Of a stretch of DNA of 64,000 nt, positions 35,369 to 45,700 are shown piece after piece. Numbering within the stretch: position 1 is the first letter of the stretch; each line of letters opens with the position of its first letter. The DNA lies in the NCBI GenBank assembly GCA_022393335.1, contig JAJEKB010021378.1:399483-463482 (forward strand), given 5' to 3'. Source of the stretch: Macrotrachela quadricornifera. Lineage: Eukaryota; Rotifera; Eurotatoria; Philodinida; Philodinidae. A program made the position numbers and the translations under genes. Below the pieces are notes generated by a model. It was not told where the DNA came from and made no database searches. It was given only the letters and a program-made list of their open reading frames with translations.

Positions 35369-38038
35369 ATGAATAACAATAATCAAACCATTAATTGTTT
35401 TTTAATTCTATTATTAATTATTTACATAAATGGTACTTTTAATCCCAATGTAAATGATTATAATGCATATGGTTTAAAAATTGCTATGAATGAACTTATT
35501 CTTGTTGAAGCAAGAAATGAAAATTCTTCACCATCATTTCTTATTCAATTTGCACCTTATAATAATACTCAATCATCATTAGAATGTCTTATTAATCGTC
35601 CTGATACAGTTGATCATTATATTTATAGTGTTGCACTTGCTCAAAGTCAAACACAATTTTTTTTTGCTGGAGAATTAATGAATGAAAAAAATGGAACATT
35701 TATAGGTGTAGCAAAATATAATAGTAGTTCTTTAACATGTGATACAAGTTTTTCTTATTTTCTACAATATATTACTAACTATGAACATCAAGAATATTAT
35801 GTGATTGGTGTTGAATCAAACGGTCGTTTTGCTTATGGATTTTCAAACGAATTTCTTTGTATATTTGATTCACAAAATGTGACTTCATTTAAATTGTGGA
35901 ATGGATATTTAACATGGCCAGATAATTCATTTATGCCACATGCAGTTCAATTAACAGATCATTTTGGTATTATCGCTGGATTTATTCGCAATCCTATAAA
36001 TTCAATAGCAATATATATTCCAATAATATATTTAATTAATTTTAATTTATCTAATAATTATCCAATCGTTGTTGATGAATATAAGCCTAATTCCACATTG
36101 GGTTCATGGCAAGATATATTAACTAATTCTGATGCTGATATCTATTCAGCTAAATATGATATGTCTATTAGTATAAATAGAAATGGAAAGATTTTAGTTG
36201 GAATGCAATTTGTTAATCGAGTTCTTTTATTTTCTGTCGATATAATAAAACCAATTAAATTAAATTTTATTGATAGAAATACAAAAGAAAGAACAATAGG
36301 AAATGGAAAAGGTGTAGCATGGTTAGATAATGGAATAGCAGCTGTTTTAGTTAATGTATATTCACTTACTTATCAATGGTCATCTTCACAAATCTATTTT
36401 TATGATATTCAAAATTATCAACTTAATACAAATAGTACACCACTAGCAGCTTTTCCTAATAATCATCAACTATTACCATTAAGTTTTAGTTCAATATTAT
36501 TAAATATAATATCATCTCCATCATCATTAGCTATACTTGATAGTCAAGGAAATATTCTTATTTTAAATCCAACACCACCTGGATTTTATCCATTTGTTGA
36601 AGATATTGGATCAATACCAATATTTACTTTACCAAAATCATGTTTACCAGGTACATATAAAAATCAAACTAATATGTTTGATTGTATTCCTTGTCCAAAT
36701 GGTACAAAAAATCCAGGTAATTCAAATGTACAATGTATTCCATGTGAATCAAAATCATTTTGTTCACTTGGTTCTATTAATGAAATACCTCAATCAGCAT
36801 TAGAAACAACAAGACAAGTTTTAGCATATCCACAATCATCAGAAAGTACTATGTTTGATGAAATTCTTCTTCAAAATATGTTTCAGATTGGATTAGGTCA
36901 TTGTTTACTTGTATCACCTTTATTTTGGACATTAATTGTTGCAAGTTTAGCTATTATTATGATTATTATAATAGGTATATTAAATAATTGTATTAATACT
37001 CCTCAAAGCAAAAAAATAAGTCAACGATTAAAATATATATTTCGTCATACAGATTTAATTGGTGAGGGTGAATTATGGATTGGTGGTTTAGCATCATTTT
37101 GTATTATAATATTAGTTAGTTTTGCATGTTCATTTAGTATTCATTATTCAAAACAATATCCAATTGAAAAAGTATCGGATTCATATTTTGCATGTGATTT
37201 ATCATTAAGAAATGCAAAATTTCAAACAAATATACAATCATCATCTATACCTATTACAGATGCTGAACAAAAAATGTTTAATTTATTAAATAATCAAAGG
37301 TTCTACTTAAATATAGATTTGATAAATACATTAATTAATTGTGATGTTATATCACTTCAAGCTTTATTTGGATCACAATGGTCTTCTGCTCGATGGTTAA
37401 ATTGTACTAATCATAATTCAATTTTATCTTTATCTATTTCACTTCCTTATCAACATATATCTGTACAAGTGAATATAGCTGATACACGAATAATTAGTGC
37501 ATTACGTATTGGTCTATACGGAAATGGAGGAGAAAGTGAACATTATAATTTAAGAGAATTAAATTTTTACCAAGCATTCTTTAAATATGAACATATTTTA
37601 ATACAATATCTACCTATTAATCTTGAAATAACAAAAGTGATTAATGAAACATTACCAATGGATGATGAAGAATCAGATTATGGTGGAATTTTCATTCCAA
37701 CATTTAATACAGATGCAAATAGTTTGTTTCTATCAAAAGATCAATATGTTCTTTCAACATCAACAGCAACAACATTAATAGTTACTATTAGTGAAACTCC
37801 ATATTATGTTAAAAATTTACAACAACCAATAGCTAAACATTCAGAAATTATTTTTAATACTCTTTTGTTTGCCGGTGTTTGTTTAGAAATATTTGGATTA
37901 GTATTTTTATTACATATACTTATTCTCAAACCATTATGCAGTGCAGTTATTTCTCGTTATTTTTCAAAGAAAAGCGAAAAGAAATCGAATAGAATGAATA
38001 ATGATGAAGAGTTACATCATGTAGCATCTATTTTTTGA
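35357..38038 (+). CDS. orphan intronless 3-TM receptor-like protein, copy A
   Basis: One uninterrupted frame of 893 codons. The second ATG (35369, MNNNN..) aligns with the starts of the two paralogs and is the likelier start. Layout: signal peptide (CFLILLLIIYING), ectodomain of about 400 residues with propeller-like beta repeats (for example FAYGFSNEFLCIFDSQNV, ILVGMQFVNRVLLFSVD, LAILDSQGNILILNP), a GCC2/GCC3 (ephrin-receptor-like) Cys knot (SCLPGTYKNQTNMFDCIPCP .. CESKSFC), TM1 about 517-545, a basic cytosolic loop, TM2 about 573-598, a second ectodomain of about 240 residues with N-glycosylation sites, TM3 about 842-868, short tail. No enzyme motif. Intronless, unlike most neighbours, which suggests retrocopy origin or intron loss. 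Probably a surface receptor; function unknown. Confidence 0.85.
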   Translation: MSYKMNNNNQTINCFLILLLIIYINGTFNPNVNDYNAYGLKIAMNELILVEARNENSSPSFLIQFAPYNNTQSSLECLINRPDTVDHYIYSVALAQSQTQFFFAGELMNEKNGTFIGVAKYNSSSLTCDTSFSYFLQYITNYEHQEYYVIGVESNGRFAYGFSNEFLCIFDSQNVTSFKLWNGYLTWPDNSFMPHAVQLTDHFGIIAGFIRNPINSIAIYIPIIYLINFNLSNNYPIVVDEYKPNSTLGSWQDILTNSDADIYSAKYDMSISINRNGKILVGMQFVNRVLLFSVDIIKPIKLNFIDRNTKERTIGNGKGVAWLDNGIAAVLVNVYSLTYQWSSSQIYFYDIQNYQLNTNSTPLAAFPNNHQLLPLSFSSILLNIISSPSSLAILDSQGNILILNPTPPGFYPFVEDIGSIPIFTLPKSCLPGTYKNQTNMFDCIPCPNGTKNPGNSNVQCIPCESKSFCSLGSINEIPQSALETTRQVLAYPQSSESTMFDEILLQNMFQIGLGHCLLVSPLFWTLIVASLAIIMIIIIGILNNCINTPQSKKISQRLKYIFRHTDLIGEGELWIGGLASFCIIILVSFACSFSIHYSKQYPIEKVSDSYFACDLSLRNAKFQTNIQSSSIPITDAEQKMFNLLNNQRFYLNIDLINTLINCDVISLQALFGSQWSSARWLNCTNHNSILSLSISLPYQHISVQVNIADTRIISALRIGLYGNGGESEHYNLRELNFYQAFFKYEHILIQYLPINLEITKVINETLPMDDEESDYGGIFIPTFNTDANSLFLSKDQYVLSTSTATTLIVTISETPYYVKNLQQPIAKHSEIIFNTLLFAGVCLEIFGLVFLLHILILKPLCSAVISRYFSKKSEKKSNRMNNDEELHHVASIF

Positions 38039-38319
38039 AAGTTTTATCGTCTTTTTCATTTGAAAATTATCTTGTTATTTTAAATTTAACATTTATGAAA
38101 ACTATATTGCTATAAAATGAAATTTCCAATGTTTGCTTATATTAACGCTTTCATAACGACGTGAGCCACCGGCGGCTCACAGCATATTTTATGATCCGTG
38201 AACTTACGCTCCGTTTGGCTGGTTAAACGTTCTCTTGAGCCATGTTTCAAATTCTTGAATGATACACCAAGAAGTATAGATCGCACAAGACTTTCACAAA
38301 ACTGTAGCATCGTCATACC
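38039..38319. repeat. single TTAA-linked end with GC palindrome
   Basis: At 38141-38181 the order TTAA, CGCTTTC, then a 20-bp near-palindrome GTGAGCCACCGGCGGCTCAC repeats the plan of the TTAA element end at 27740-27778. No matching right end was found, so it is a solo or decayed end. It lies just after gene A. Confidence 0.45.
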
Positions 38320-38701
38320 GCCTATGTCTTAACATTTTTTTGTAAATCAAATATACCTTGCTTTCCCTGATTGTAATCAAGGACAACTCGTTGCTTTATG
38401 TCCAAAAGGTCATCAAAATGATTTAGTCGGTGTAGTGGAGCTATTTTTCACGTGTAATAATAAAAGTTATGCTTTAATCCACAATTATCGTGTGAAACGT
38501 TTATTTATAGATATTTTTCTCTCTTCTGATTATCATACCGTTTTACTGAAAGAATTAAATATATGTTTTTATGTACTTCATCATACTTCCCCTTTTTGTG
38601 ATACTGTTACAATCGATAGTATATCAAATGTGTGTATTGTATTTACTTTTGATGATTATCTTGCAGTAACGCTTCTTTCAGTCTCGTACAAACATGACTA
38701 G
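38320..38701 (+). pseudogene. unidentified coding fragment
   Basis: An open stretch without a start, ending TAG at 38699-38701, reads ..NQGQLVALCPKGHQNDLVG.. then VVELFFTCNNKSYALIHNYR and ends LLSVSYKHD. The texture is protein-like and resembles C-terminal tails of transposon-borne proteins seen in invertebrates, but I cannot name the family. Confidence 0.3.
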
Positions 38702-38994
38702 ACTATTCTTTTAAATAAAATTTTAAGTAAGTAATTTTTATCCATCTTAATTAGTGATAGAGTAACACTCTATCAGTACGAAATAGCGTTTAATATATAT
38801 TATGCGTAATTTTATACGGAAAAGAAAGTAAAAAGAATATGTAAATCTCTCGTTATATTTTAGTCCGTCATATTTTATTTTTCTTTCCTTTTCTACTTAT
38901 TATTTCACAAGTAACGCTCGTCTGAAGACTCGCTCAGCTCTTTCTCGTAGAAATTGTGTTTTGTAAATTGCCGTCAAGCTATTCATTTGTAAAA

Positions 38995-39420
38995 TTTTAA
39001 AAAATCGAAGTCAGATTCAAGTTCATGGACATTAATGGCCGTTGACCAAACTTCATAAAAAACAAATGCTTTTTGTTAAAAATTTGTTGCTTGTTTAAAA
39101 AAATGAGCGTCAAAAAATTTTTATGCAACTGACTTCAGATTTGAATTTCTCGTCCTTGATTACCCTTTGGTCAACCCTTATAAAAAAAATTTTTTTTGTA
39201 AAAGAAGTGATCCTTTGTGTAAAAAAATTGATCCGAAAAAAATTTTAAAAAACTGACCTCAGATTTGGATTCCTCGACCCCGATTACCCTTCGGCCAACC
39301 CTTGTAAAAAAGATTTTTTTGTAAAAAAGTGATCCTTTGTGTAAAAAAATTGATCCGAAAAAAATTTTAAAAACTAGCATCAGATTCGGATCCCTTGACC
39401 CCGATTACCCTTCGGTTAAG
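38995..39420. repeat. tandem repeat, about 121-124-bp unit, four copies
   Basis: The motif TCAGATT recurs at about 39012, 39136, 39260 and 39381 with the whole unit around it (…GATTACCCTTCGGCCAACCC, TTGTAAAAAAG, TGATCCTTTGTGTAAAAAAA). The last units are nearly identical and the first is diverged. The outer flanks carry an inverted CTCTTTCTCGTAGA (about 38939 and 39500), so the array may be part of a larger element. Minus open frames here are products of the repeat. Confidence 0.8.
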
Positions 39421-40210
39421 TTTTATAGAAAATATGAATAAAATGTTTTTTTGGCCTTTTGCGGGCATACAAGCAAGCAAACAATTTATGTTCCTAAGAC
39501 TCTTCTCTACGAGAAAGAGAATGAAAATATGCCTATAAGAGTTGTCAGCAACTTTATTTTGTACATTTGATTGAGAGAGAAAAAGGTCTAAACAGATACT
39601 ATTCAACAGTATTTTTTCTTTATTTTATTGCAGTATATATAAAAGTTGACTCTTCGTATTTTTGTTCATTTTTATTCACATCAACATATAATAATGACAA
39701 CACGTTGACAAGTGCTTACTTGTCGAGTTTTTACGCCTACTTCATGTACACCACCATCAAGTCATTATTTGCTTGTTTTTGAAGATGCCAATTCATATTA
39801 AATAGTTGCATGATCAAGCCTTAAGCAAATCATTGATGATAGTGTGTTCGTAATGTTCCGTAATAAACTTGTAAAAGCAAAATCAGTCTATTATGATATT
39901 TTTTCCATATTTTCTCTTATTCAAGCACCACAAAAAAATATCTGATATAGGTTAGTTAATATCATTTTTTTTAGCCAATATTTCATTATTGTAAGTTGCT
40001 TAACTCTTTCTTTTTATTCTAGCAACACGATATGATGATACTTTGAGAAATAATGAAGAAACATGTTTTTAATTTCTTCAACTAATCTTTCTTCTTTTTT
40101 GACACAAAAATAATTCTAAACAGAATAGTTTATCATAGTAAAAGCTTAATACTCACCTATTTGATATTAGCCTTTCGATGCAATCTAATACTTTAACTAA
40201 CATTTAAAAA
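39421..40210. other. intergenic, no gene seen
   Basis: AT-rich; a 71-codon plus frame (39567-39782) has no recognisable feature. Confidence 0.35.
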
Positions 40211-41444
40211 ATGCAATTTATATTATTTGATCTCACAGAAGAAGTTACATTTAATGATGCCAAACAAAGAACATTTTTTGATTGTCGTAAACGACTTTAA
40301 AGACAGTCATTACGAGCAACATCCAAAAAGAAGCAGATACAAAGCAAAAGTTTAACAAGACATTGTTCAAAAGATTTAAGTAAGTTGAAATAACATTATT
40401 ATGTATTTTAATCTTCTACTTTTAGATGATCAAAATATAGAAATTGATGTAACTGAAAATATTTCAAATAATAATAAAACCAAATCGAGAAATGAAATTA
40501 GTTAGTTTCTATCAATCGATACATTTTAAAATTAATTGTCGTTTCTTTTATGTTAGATTGTAATATTTTCGAAATTATTAACAAACGAGTTAGTGAATTA
40601 AATAATAAATTAATATCTAATTCATCCGCGAATGATCAATAGATGCAACGGCTTTGGGTCAAAATGGATCGATTGGTTTCAACTGTTGTTGTTGTGAGTT
40701 ATTTTTAGATAAGAGTGTCTCACTGTTGTTCTATCATTTTCAAATTTAATTATAAGATAATGTCTTCTACCGGTTAATGAATCATTTTGTATGAAATTTG
40801 AATTAGGTATGTCAGAAAATGAAGATTTAACAGATCAAGATATGTCACGAATAGTTGATTTTTAAATGGTTTTGCTAAAGGAAAGCATTTTATTTTATAT
40901 GCTTTCTTTTGCAAAAAAAAGTCTTTTATTTTAGAGTAACTATGCTATTGAACCATTCGTTGATGAATCAGGTGAATATTTTCTACATGAATTGGTAAGT
41001 TTCTTTACGAATCTATATGAAAAAAAAACCAGACTCTAAACTCTCTCGTGTTTATGTTCAGATGCTCAACAATATTAATTTATTCGATGTTATAGCTACT
41101 GATTATGGTGATTATGCTCAACAAATTCTACGAGTCACTTTTACTACGAATGAATTAAAGAATTACATTCTACCACCAGGTAAACCACAATTTACATGTC
41201 AACCACTGGATCAACCACGATTCCAGATTTTTACAGGTAAATAAACAATTTAGTTTCGTGATGCTTATGATAAGTTCTCGTTTTACATAGATTGTATTAG
41301 TTACAAATCTAAACTGGATTCGATTAATTTTGGTCTATTTTACAAAAATTGTTACGACGAAAACGGATAGATGTTTTGATTGAAGAACGACGATGTGCAT
41401 CTGTAAAAGAAGCTCGACATTCACGTAAACAAATTGAAGCGTGA
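40211..41444 (+). pseudogene. decayed BEN-domain-like gene
   Basis: Several exon-like pieces with plausible GT..AG introns remain: a start MQFILFDLTEEVTFNDAKQR.., an Arg/Lys-rich segment, an acidic Asn-rich segment, a coiled-coil-like EIINKRVSELNNKLISN, and a last part YAQQILRVTFTTNELKNYI then QPLDQPRFQIF, which resembles BEN domains (..LFT.EEL....LD..R...). BEN proteins are DNA- or chromatin-binding. In-frame stops at 40298-40300 (TAA) and 40640-40642 (TAG), and another before 40865, show that it is dead. The final piece ends TGA at 41442-41444. Confidence 0.45.
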
Positions 41445-41679
41445 CAAACAGATCAATCAAAATTTGATTTTTTTCTCATTTATTGTACTTTTATTTTTTG
41501 TCATGAAACATTGTATTTTTATATATACACTACGATAGTTGAAATCGATTTTTATTCGAATTCAAAAAAATTATTCAGACGATGGTAAAAGATTCAGAAC
41601 TATCTGGTAATACCCTATATAATGAAAATAATGCACAGTTAAATATGCCAGCGTATATGATAGTATACTATGGACATAA

Positions 41680-42120
41680 GTCTTTGTATTTCGTCGTATA
41701 CGACTGTTTACGAGCACCGTAACGCTTGTCCTGGGTTGTTATAAATTTACTAAGGACCAAAGATTATTTGATGAAGTACGTGAACAATATGTTAAAAATG
41801 AATATAAAATCTTATCACAGTTTCTTGAATATGAAATGAATTTTACTCGAATTAATAATGAAAAAATTGATTCATTATTCACATCATTTACCAATATGAA
41901 TATTATAATGATTTTATGTCAATTTCTATTCAACTTATTCTGGTGGATCAATTGTCTTCCATTAAGAAATATGATTATAAATGCAATGTTTAACGATGAA
42001 TCAATTAAGTCTTTATTCATATTATTAAATAACATCATATTATGTGAACTATTATTAGCCATTCATATTCTTGATATTCTCTTTTCATGTATTCTCTTGT
42101 ATGCGAAAAAATATGTGTAA
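41680..42120 (+). pseudogene. fragment of an unidentified multi-TM protein
   Basis: An open frame of 146 codons, starting right after a stop and without a proper start, contains a charged part (YKFTKDQRLFDEVREQYVKN) followed by two or three hydrophobic helices (IIMILCQFLFNLFWWINCLP; IILCELLLAIHILDILFSCI) and ends YAKKYV. Codon texture is that of the local genes. Probably the 3' end of a lost membrane-protein gene. Confidence 0.35.
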
Positions 42121-42382
42121 ATAAAGTTCTTTCTCTTTTAATATAAATCTTTATTACACATTTTTATTTGAATGTATTAGATAAAAGCAATATTCAAATA
42201 TTTTTAATCAAACTCGTTTTCTATATTAAATATTCATTTTTTTTCTACTTTTGTAGTTTTCTGAAATAATTCATCGTGAATCAAAAAACATTCCTGATTA
42301 TGGAATATCAAAACAGTATGATAAGAGCTTTCAATATTGTTTTTTATTCCTAAAAAGTTTATTTTTTTTATTTTATAAGCGT

Positions 42383-42920
42383 CCCATGTCGCTTATTTTT
42401 CATCGAAAGCGTCGGTTACCGGCGGTTCATTAAAAAACCGTCGGTTAGGACCGGTTTCTCTTTTTTCGTCACTTTTTTATCGAATTTTCTATCAGATTAG
42501 TACTATCTGTCATGAGAACGTTGATTTTTACCTAAAAAAGTCGTTTATAACATGTTACAACATATTCTATAAGAATGTGCTGCAGTTGTCATTATAGGTT
42601 AATAGCCTGACGAATGATTATTTTTTATGGCGCCATCTTTAATAAATATTCAAACTCGTAAACTAAGCGAAAATAGCTGATGTGGCTCGCACCAGCGGAT
42701 TCAGCACGCTCACAAATATATGGAGGCGTAGTTTCGACTCAAATCTGACAATTTTCTAAGATTAAAAAAATATTTGTTCAGTTAAAAATGAAAAAATATT
42801 GAGTAAAAAAACCGGAGCAAACCGCGGTTAACTCCAGTTAACCGGACGGTTAACCGCCCAGTTAACCGGATGGTGAACCGCGGTTAACCGACGGTTTTCG
42901 ACCGGTTTTAGCGACATGGG
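42383..42920. mobile_element. TIR element with CGGTTAACCG subterminal arrays
   Basis: The 538-bp element has inverted termini CCCATGTCGC..GCGACATGGG and, next to them, dense GC-rich arrays of CGGTTAACC / CCGGTTAAC motifs (42407-42450 and 42815-42905) in otherwise AT-rich DNA. No clear target duplication is visible. The design (short TIR plus subterminal motif clusters) resembles hAT elements. It sits just upstream of the X11/Mint pseudogene. Confidence 0.65.
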
Positions 42921-42984
42921 GTATTTTCTTTTTAATTTGTTACTAGCTCTTAAAACGTTACCTAGATTTTTTATTGTAAGATGT

Positions 42985-44125
42985 ATGTTCTTCATTGTCA
43001 TTATCTTGGTTCAATACAATTACTTGTCGAAGGAAATCAAATCCAACAAAAGCATCACGTATAATGCAAGCACAAAAGCCTATTGGACATATTCATTACC
43101 ATAAGATGAAAGTCAACCATCCATTGAAGTTGATTTATTTACATCAACTGAAAAAATTATGCTTTGAAATACTGATTTACAAGCTATTCTTCTGGATTAT
43201 TCATTAAGATCAATATCTTATATTGATTAATAACGATTAACCTTAAAGAAGTTATGAAATCGAGTTCCGACTATGATGAAATAAACCCGATTGATTCTAT
43301 ATTTCTTTTAGATAATATTGGTGATCTTGTTGTATTAATGGCGAAACAACGTTATTTACAGCATACAGATGATAATGTTAATGGGAATGAAGATTCCAAT
43401 GAAACAACTACACGATGATTTTTAGTAATTAATCAGAAAATGATTTGTCATGTTTTCAAGTCGGATGAAGTAAATTTTATTTGGAATTTCAGATAGCATT
43501 CGATGTAAATTTTTTAAAGGCTCAATGAATTACTTGTTTGATTGGATAAGCATTTCAAGTTGCATATGTTGAATTTTTAAAAGCAAACGATATTGATTAT
43601 CAAGAAGTACTAAATCAACAAGAAGTTAGTAGTGAAGAATTAGATCGATCTTTAAAAGAAGAATGTCAAAAAAGAAATAATCTGGTTTTTTTTTGTTTCA
43701 TTAATACGACGACTAGATACTAAATATCAGATATATCTTCTGAATCATCATCCTCAATCTTTATATAAGATGTTCGTTTTTTAGCTTGGTTTTAGTGTCC
43801 AAAATGGCATCCTAAGTTATCTTTAATTTATATTTAATATCAGTAATCTTTTTTCTTTTCTTCAGATATGTAGTCTACTTCGTGGTGGTATTGCTTAACA
43901 AGATAGTGTGAATGTTGATCATAGAATTATAAAAATAAATGGACACAGTATTGTCGCTACTCAACATGAAAAATAGTTAGTATGTTATCAAATTCAGTTG
44001 GTGAAGGAAATAATTTGTTTAATATATTTTAAGAAATGACCTGCTTTTTTTAGTTTCAAATATAAACAATGCCAACTCAAATTTATCGCCTATTAACTGA
44101 ACAAGAAAATCCAACCTATATATAA
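42985..44125 (+). pseudogene. X11/Mint (APBA) adaptor pseudogene, PDZ1 lost
   Basis: Pieces in family order: PTB domain (HYLGSIQLLVEGN; MQAQKPIGHI; an EVDLFTSTEKIM segment; DNIGDLVVLMAKQR; MICHVFKSDE; AYVEFLKANDIDYQEVLNQQ), then the inter-PDZ LIRRLDTKYQ, LGFSVQNGI, then PDZ2 (ICSLLRGGIA, IIKINGHSIVATQHEK) and the C-terminus TMPTQIYRLLTEQENPTYI. X11/Mint proteins are neuronal adaptors that bind APP-type tails through PTB and organise synaptic cargo through two PDZ domains. Here the first PDZ is missing altogether, there are in-frame stops (for example in GGIA-TAA), a one-base loss after HEK, and a donor GTAAGT changed to CTAAGT near 43811. Introns are still present, so it is an unprocessed, long-dead duplicate. 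Confidence 0.85.
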
Positions 44126-45397
44126 AGGTCTTGTTGTTTATTTTATCGAAAATAATGTTAACTTTTTTGTCTATCATACAATATTAGTATATGTGGAGAT
44201 GAACAGTCTGGCTGGAGACCCCAGCTTCTTTTTCATCGTTCTGCTTCTATAATATCTCAGAAAAACCTGATTTTTTTACCAGTTATAGGACTTGTACAAT
44301 GCTGACAAGTAGTCAAGATCAAGAGGTCTATACCTTGTTTAAAACTAAAATAATTACAGCCTTAAAAAAAACTGTTCGACCTGTCCAAACGTGACGGAAT
44401 CGCGTTTTTTCACTTTTTTTTGTTCAGTATCTGAATCTGTTCAAAAACAGATGAAGTTGATATTTTCAGAAAAATACATAATCAAAGTGTCGTAGATATT
44501 ATACAAGGTTCATCATGTCTTATTATTCTTTCCGCAATTTTTATGATTGAAATATAGACTGTGACAAAATCACCAAAAATAGACCGAGGATGAGAGTGGT
44601 GTATGAAAAACTAAAATTTTTAGCTTAACTACAAGTCTGATACAAAACATTTTTACAAAGAATTTGTGGCTTAGATGACGATCTTTACATGAAAAAAATA
44701 GTAATTCAAAACATACGACAATTAGGCCTTACTGGTAGAAAAAATTGTCGTGACAGAATCACGTTTTTAAAAATGATGCTGTTTTTGTCAGCGTTCGTTT
44801 TCTGCAAAAAATTAGGGATAATTTCCTCAGATGATCAACTTGATAAAGATCGTGATAAAACAATTGACAAAAGACATTTTTCGAACTACGTTCTTCAATT
44901 TTTTTCAAAACGAGGCTAACAATGATAAAACATCGTTAAAGATGTTATTGTTGCGACCTCTTTATGGTGTCAGATTGACTAATCCAAGAGTCGGATCCGA
45001 TAGGTGTTAATAACCATATCTAAGTGGTGCTAAAATCACTGCTCAAAAAATTTGTAACAACTGACACTTTTCCGACAGAATTCAACACAATTCTGTCACC
45101 AGAAATCCTATAGGATACTGTCGGATGGTCGGATCCAACATCGAAATTGTGAACTTGGGGTGTATTTGAGTTAAGTCGCGAAATTTGCATTTGGACACGA
45201 CAAGTGAATACCTACCTAATCTCTTTTTTTTAGTTAGACTTGATAATTCTGTGTATTAACGTAGAAAAAAGTATCTAAATGCACCTTCCAATGAGTATAT
45301 TTTTTGATATTGATTTGATCAGCTATCAGGTTCAGCGTACATATCATATAGTATGGGCGGTGAGCCGACAAAACAATATAAAATAAGTGAAGTAACA
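44126..45397. other. intergenic; scattered CGTGACGGAATC motifs
   Basis: No gene is supportable; the 76-codon frame at 44689-44919 has no domain. CGTGACGGAATCGCG (44391) and CGTGACAGAATCACG (44748) recur near 61108 and 61254, where they form an inverted pair; they are probably remnants of one mobile family. Confidence 0.4.
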
Positions 45398-45700
45398 TCA
45401 AGTATCATATGATTGGTTATTTGATTTTTGAAATGGGCAAAATAGTATTGATGCTGTACTGGTTTCTTGTCGCCAACGACGAACATTTCTTTTTAAATTA
45501 TCTTTATTTGTTATTTGAACATGCGCTTCATCTTGAACGCCGATATTTGCTTGTGTTAAAATATTGTGTGGATTAGTTTGATTTTTTAAAGATTCTTGTC
45601 GTAATCGATCATAATATGGTTTATTGTATTTGCGATCAAACGTCATAACGAGCAAATGTCCTGGCGAGCAACTGACCGTTTCCCATTTCAAAGAACACAA
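45398..45700 (-). pseudogene. MULE transposase N-terminal fragment
   Basis: A 100-codon open frame reading MCSLKWETVSCSPGHLLVMT .. KPYYDRLRQESLKNQTNPHN .. EAHVQITNKDNLKRNVRRWR. The helix-rich segment with NP..IL.. and N.D.LKR..RR.RQ is typical of the linker between the FLYWCH-type zinc finger and the catalytic part of Mutator-like transposases in animals. The zinc finger and DDE core were not found, so this is a relic. Confidence 0.5.

Noticed and set aside
39171..39606. Minus ORFs over the tandem array
   Set aside because: Products of the repeat unit, no start context or domain.
44689..44919. 76-codon Lys/Asp-rich ORF as a gene
   Set aside because: No domain, no homologous copy in the window, lies among repeat motifs.
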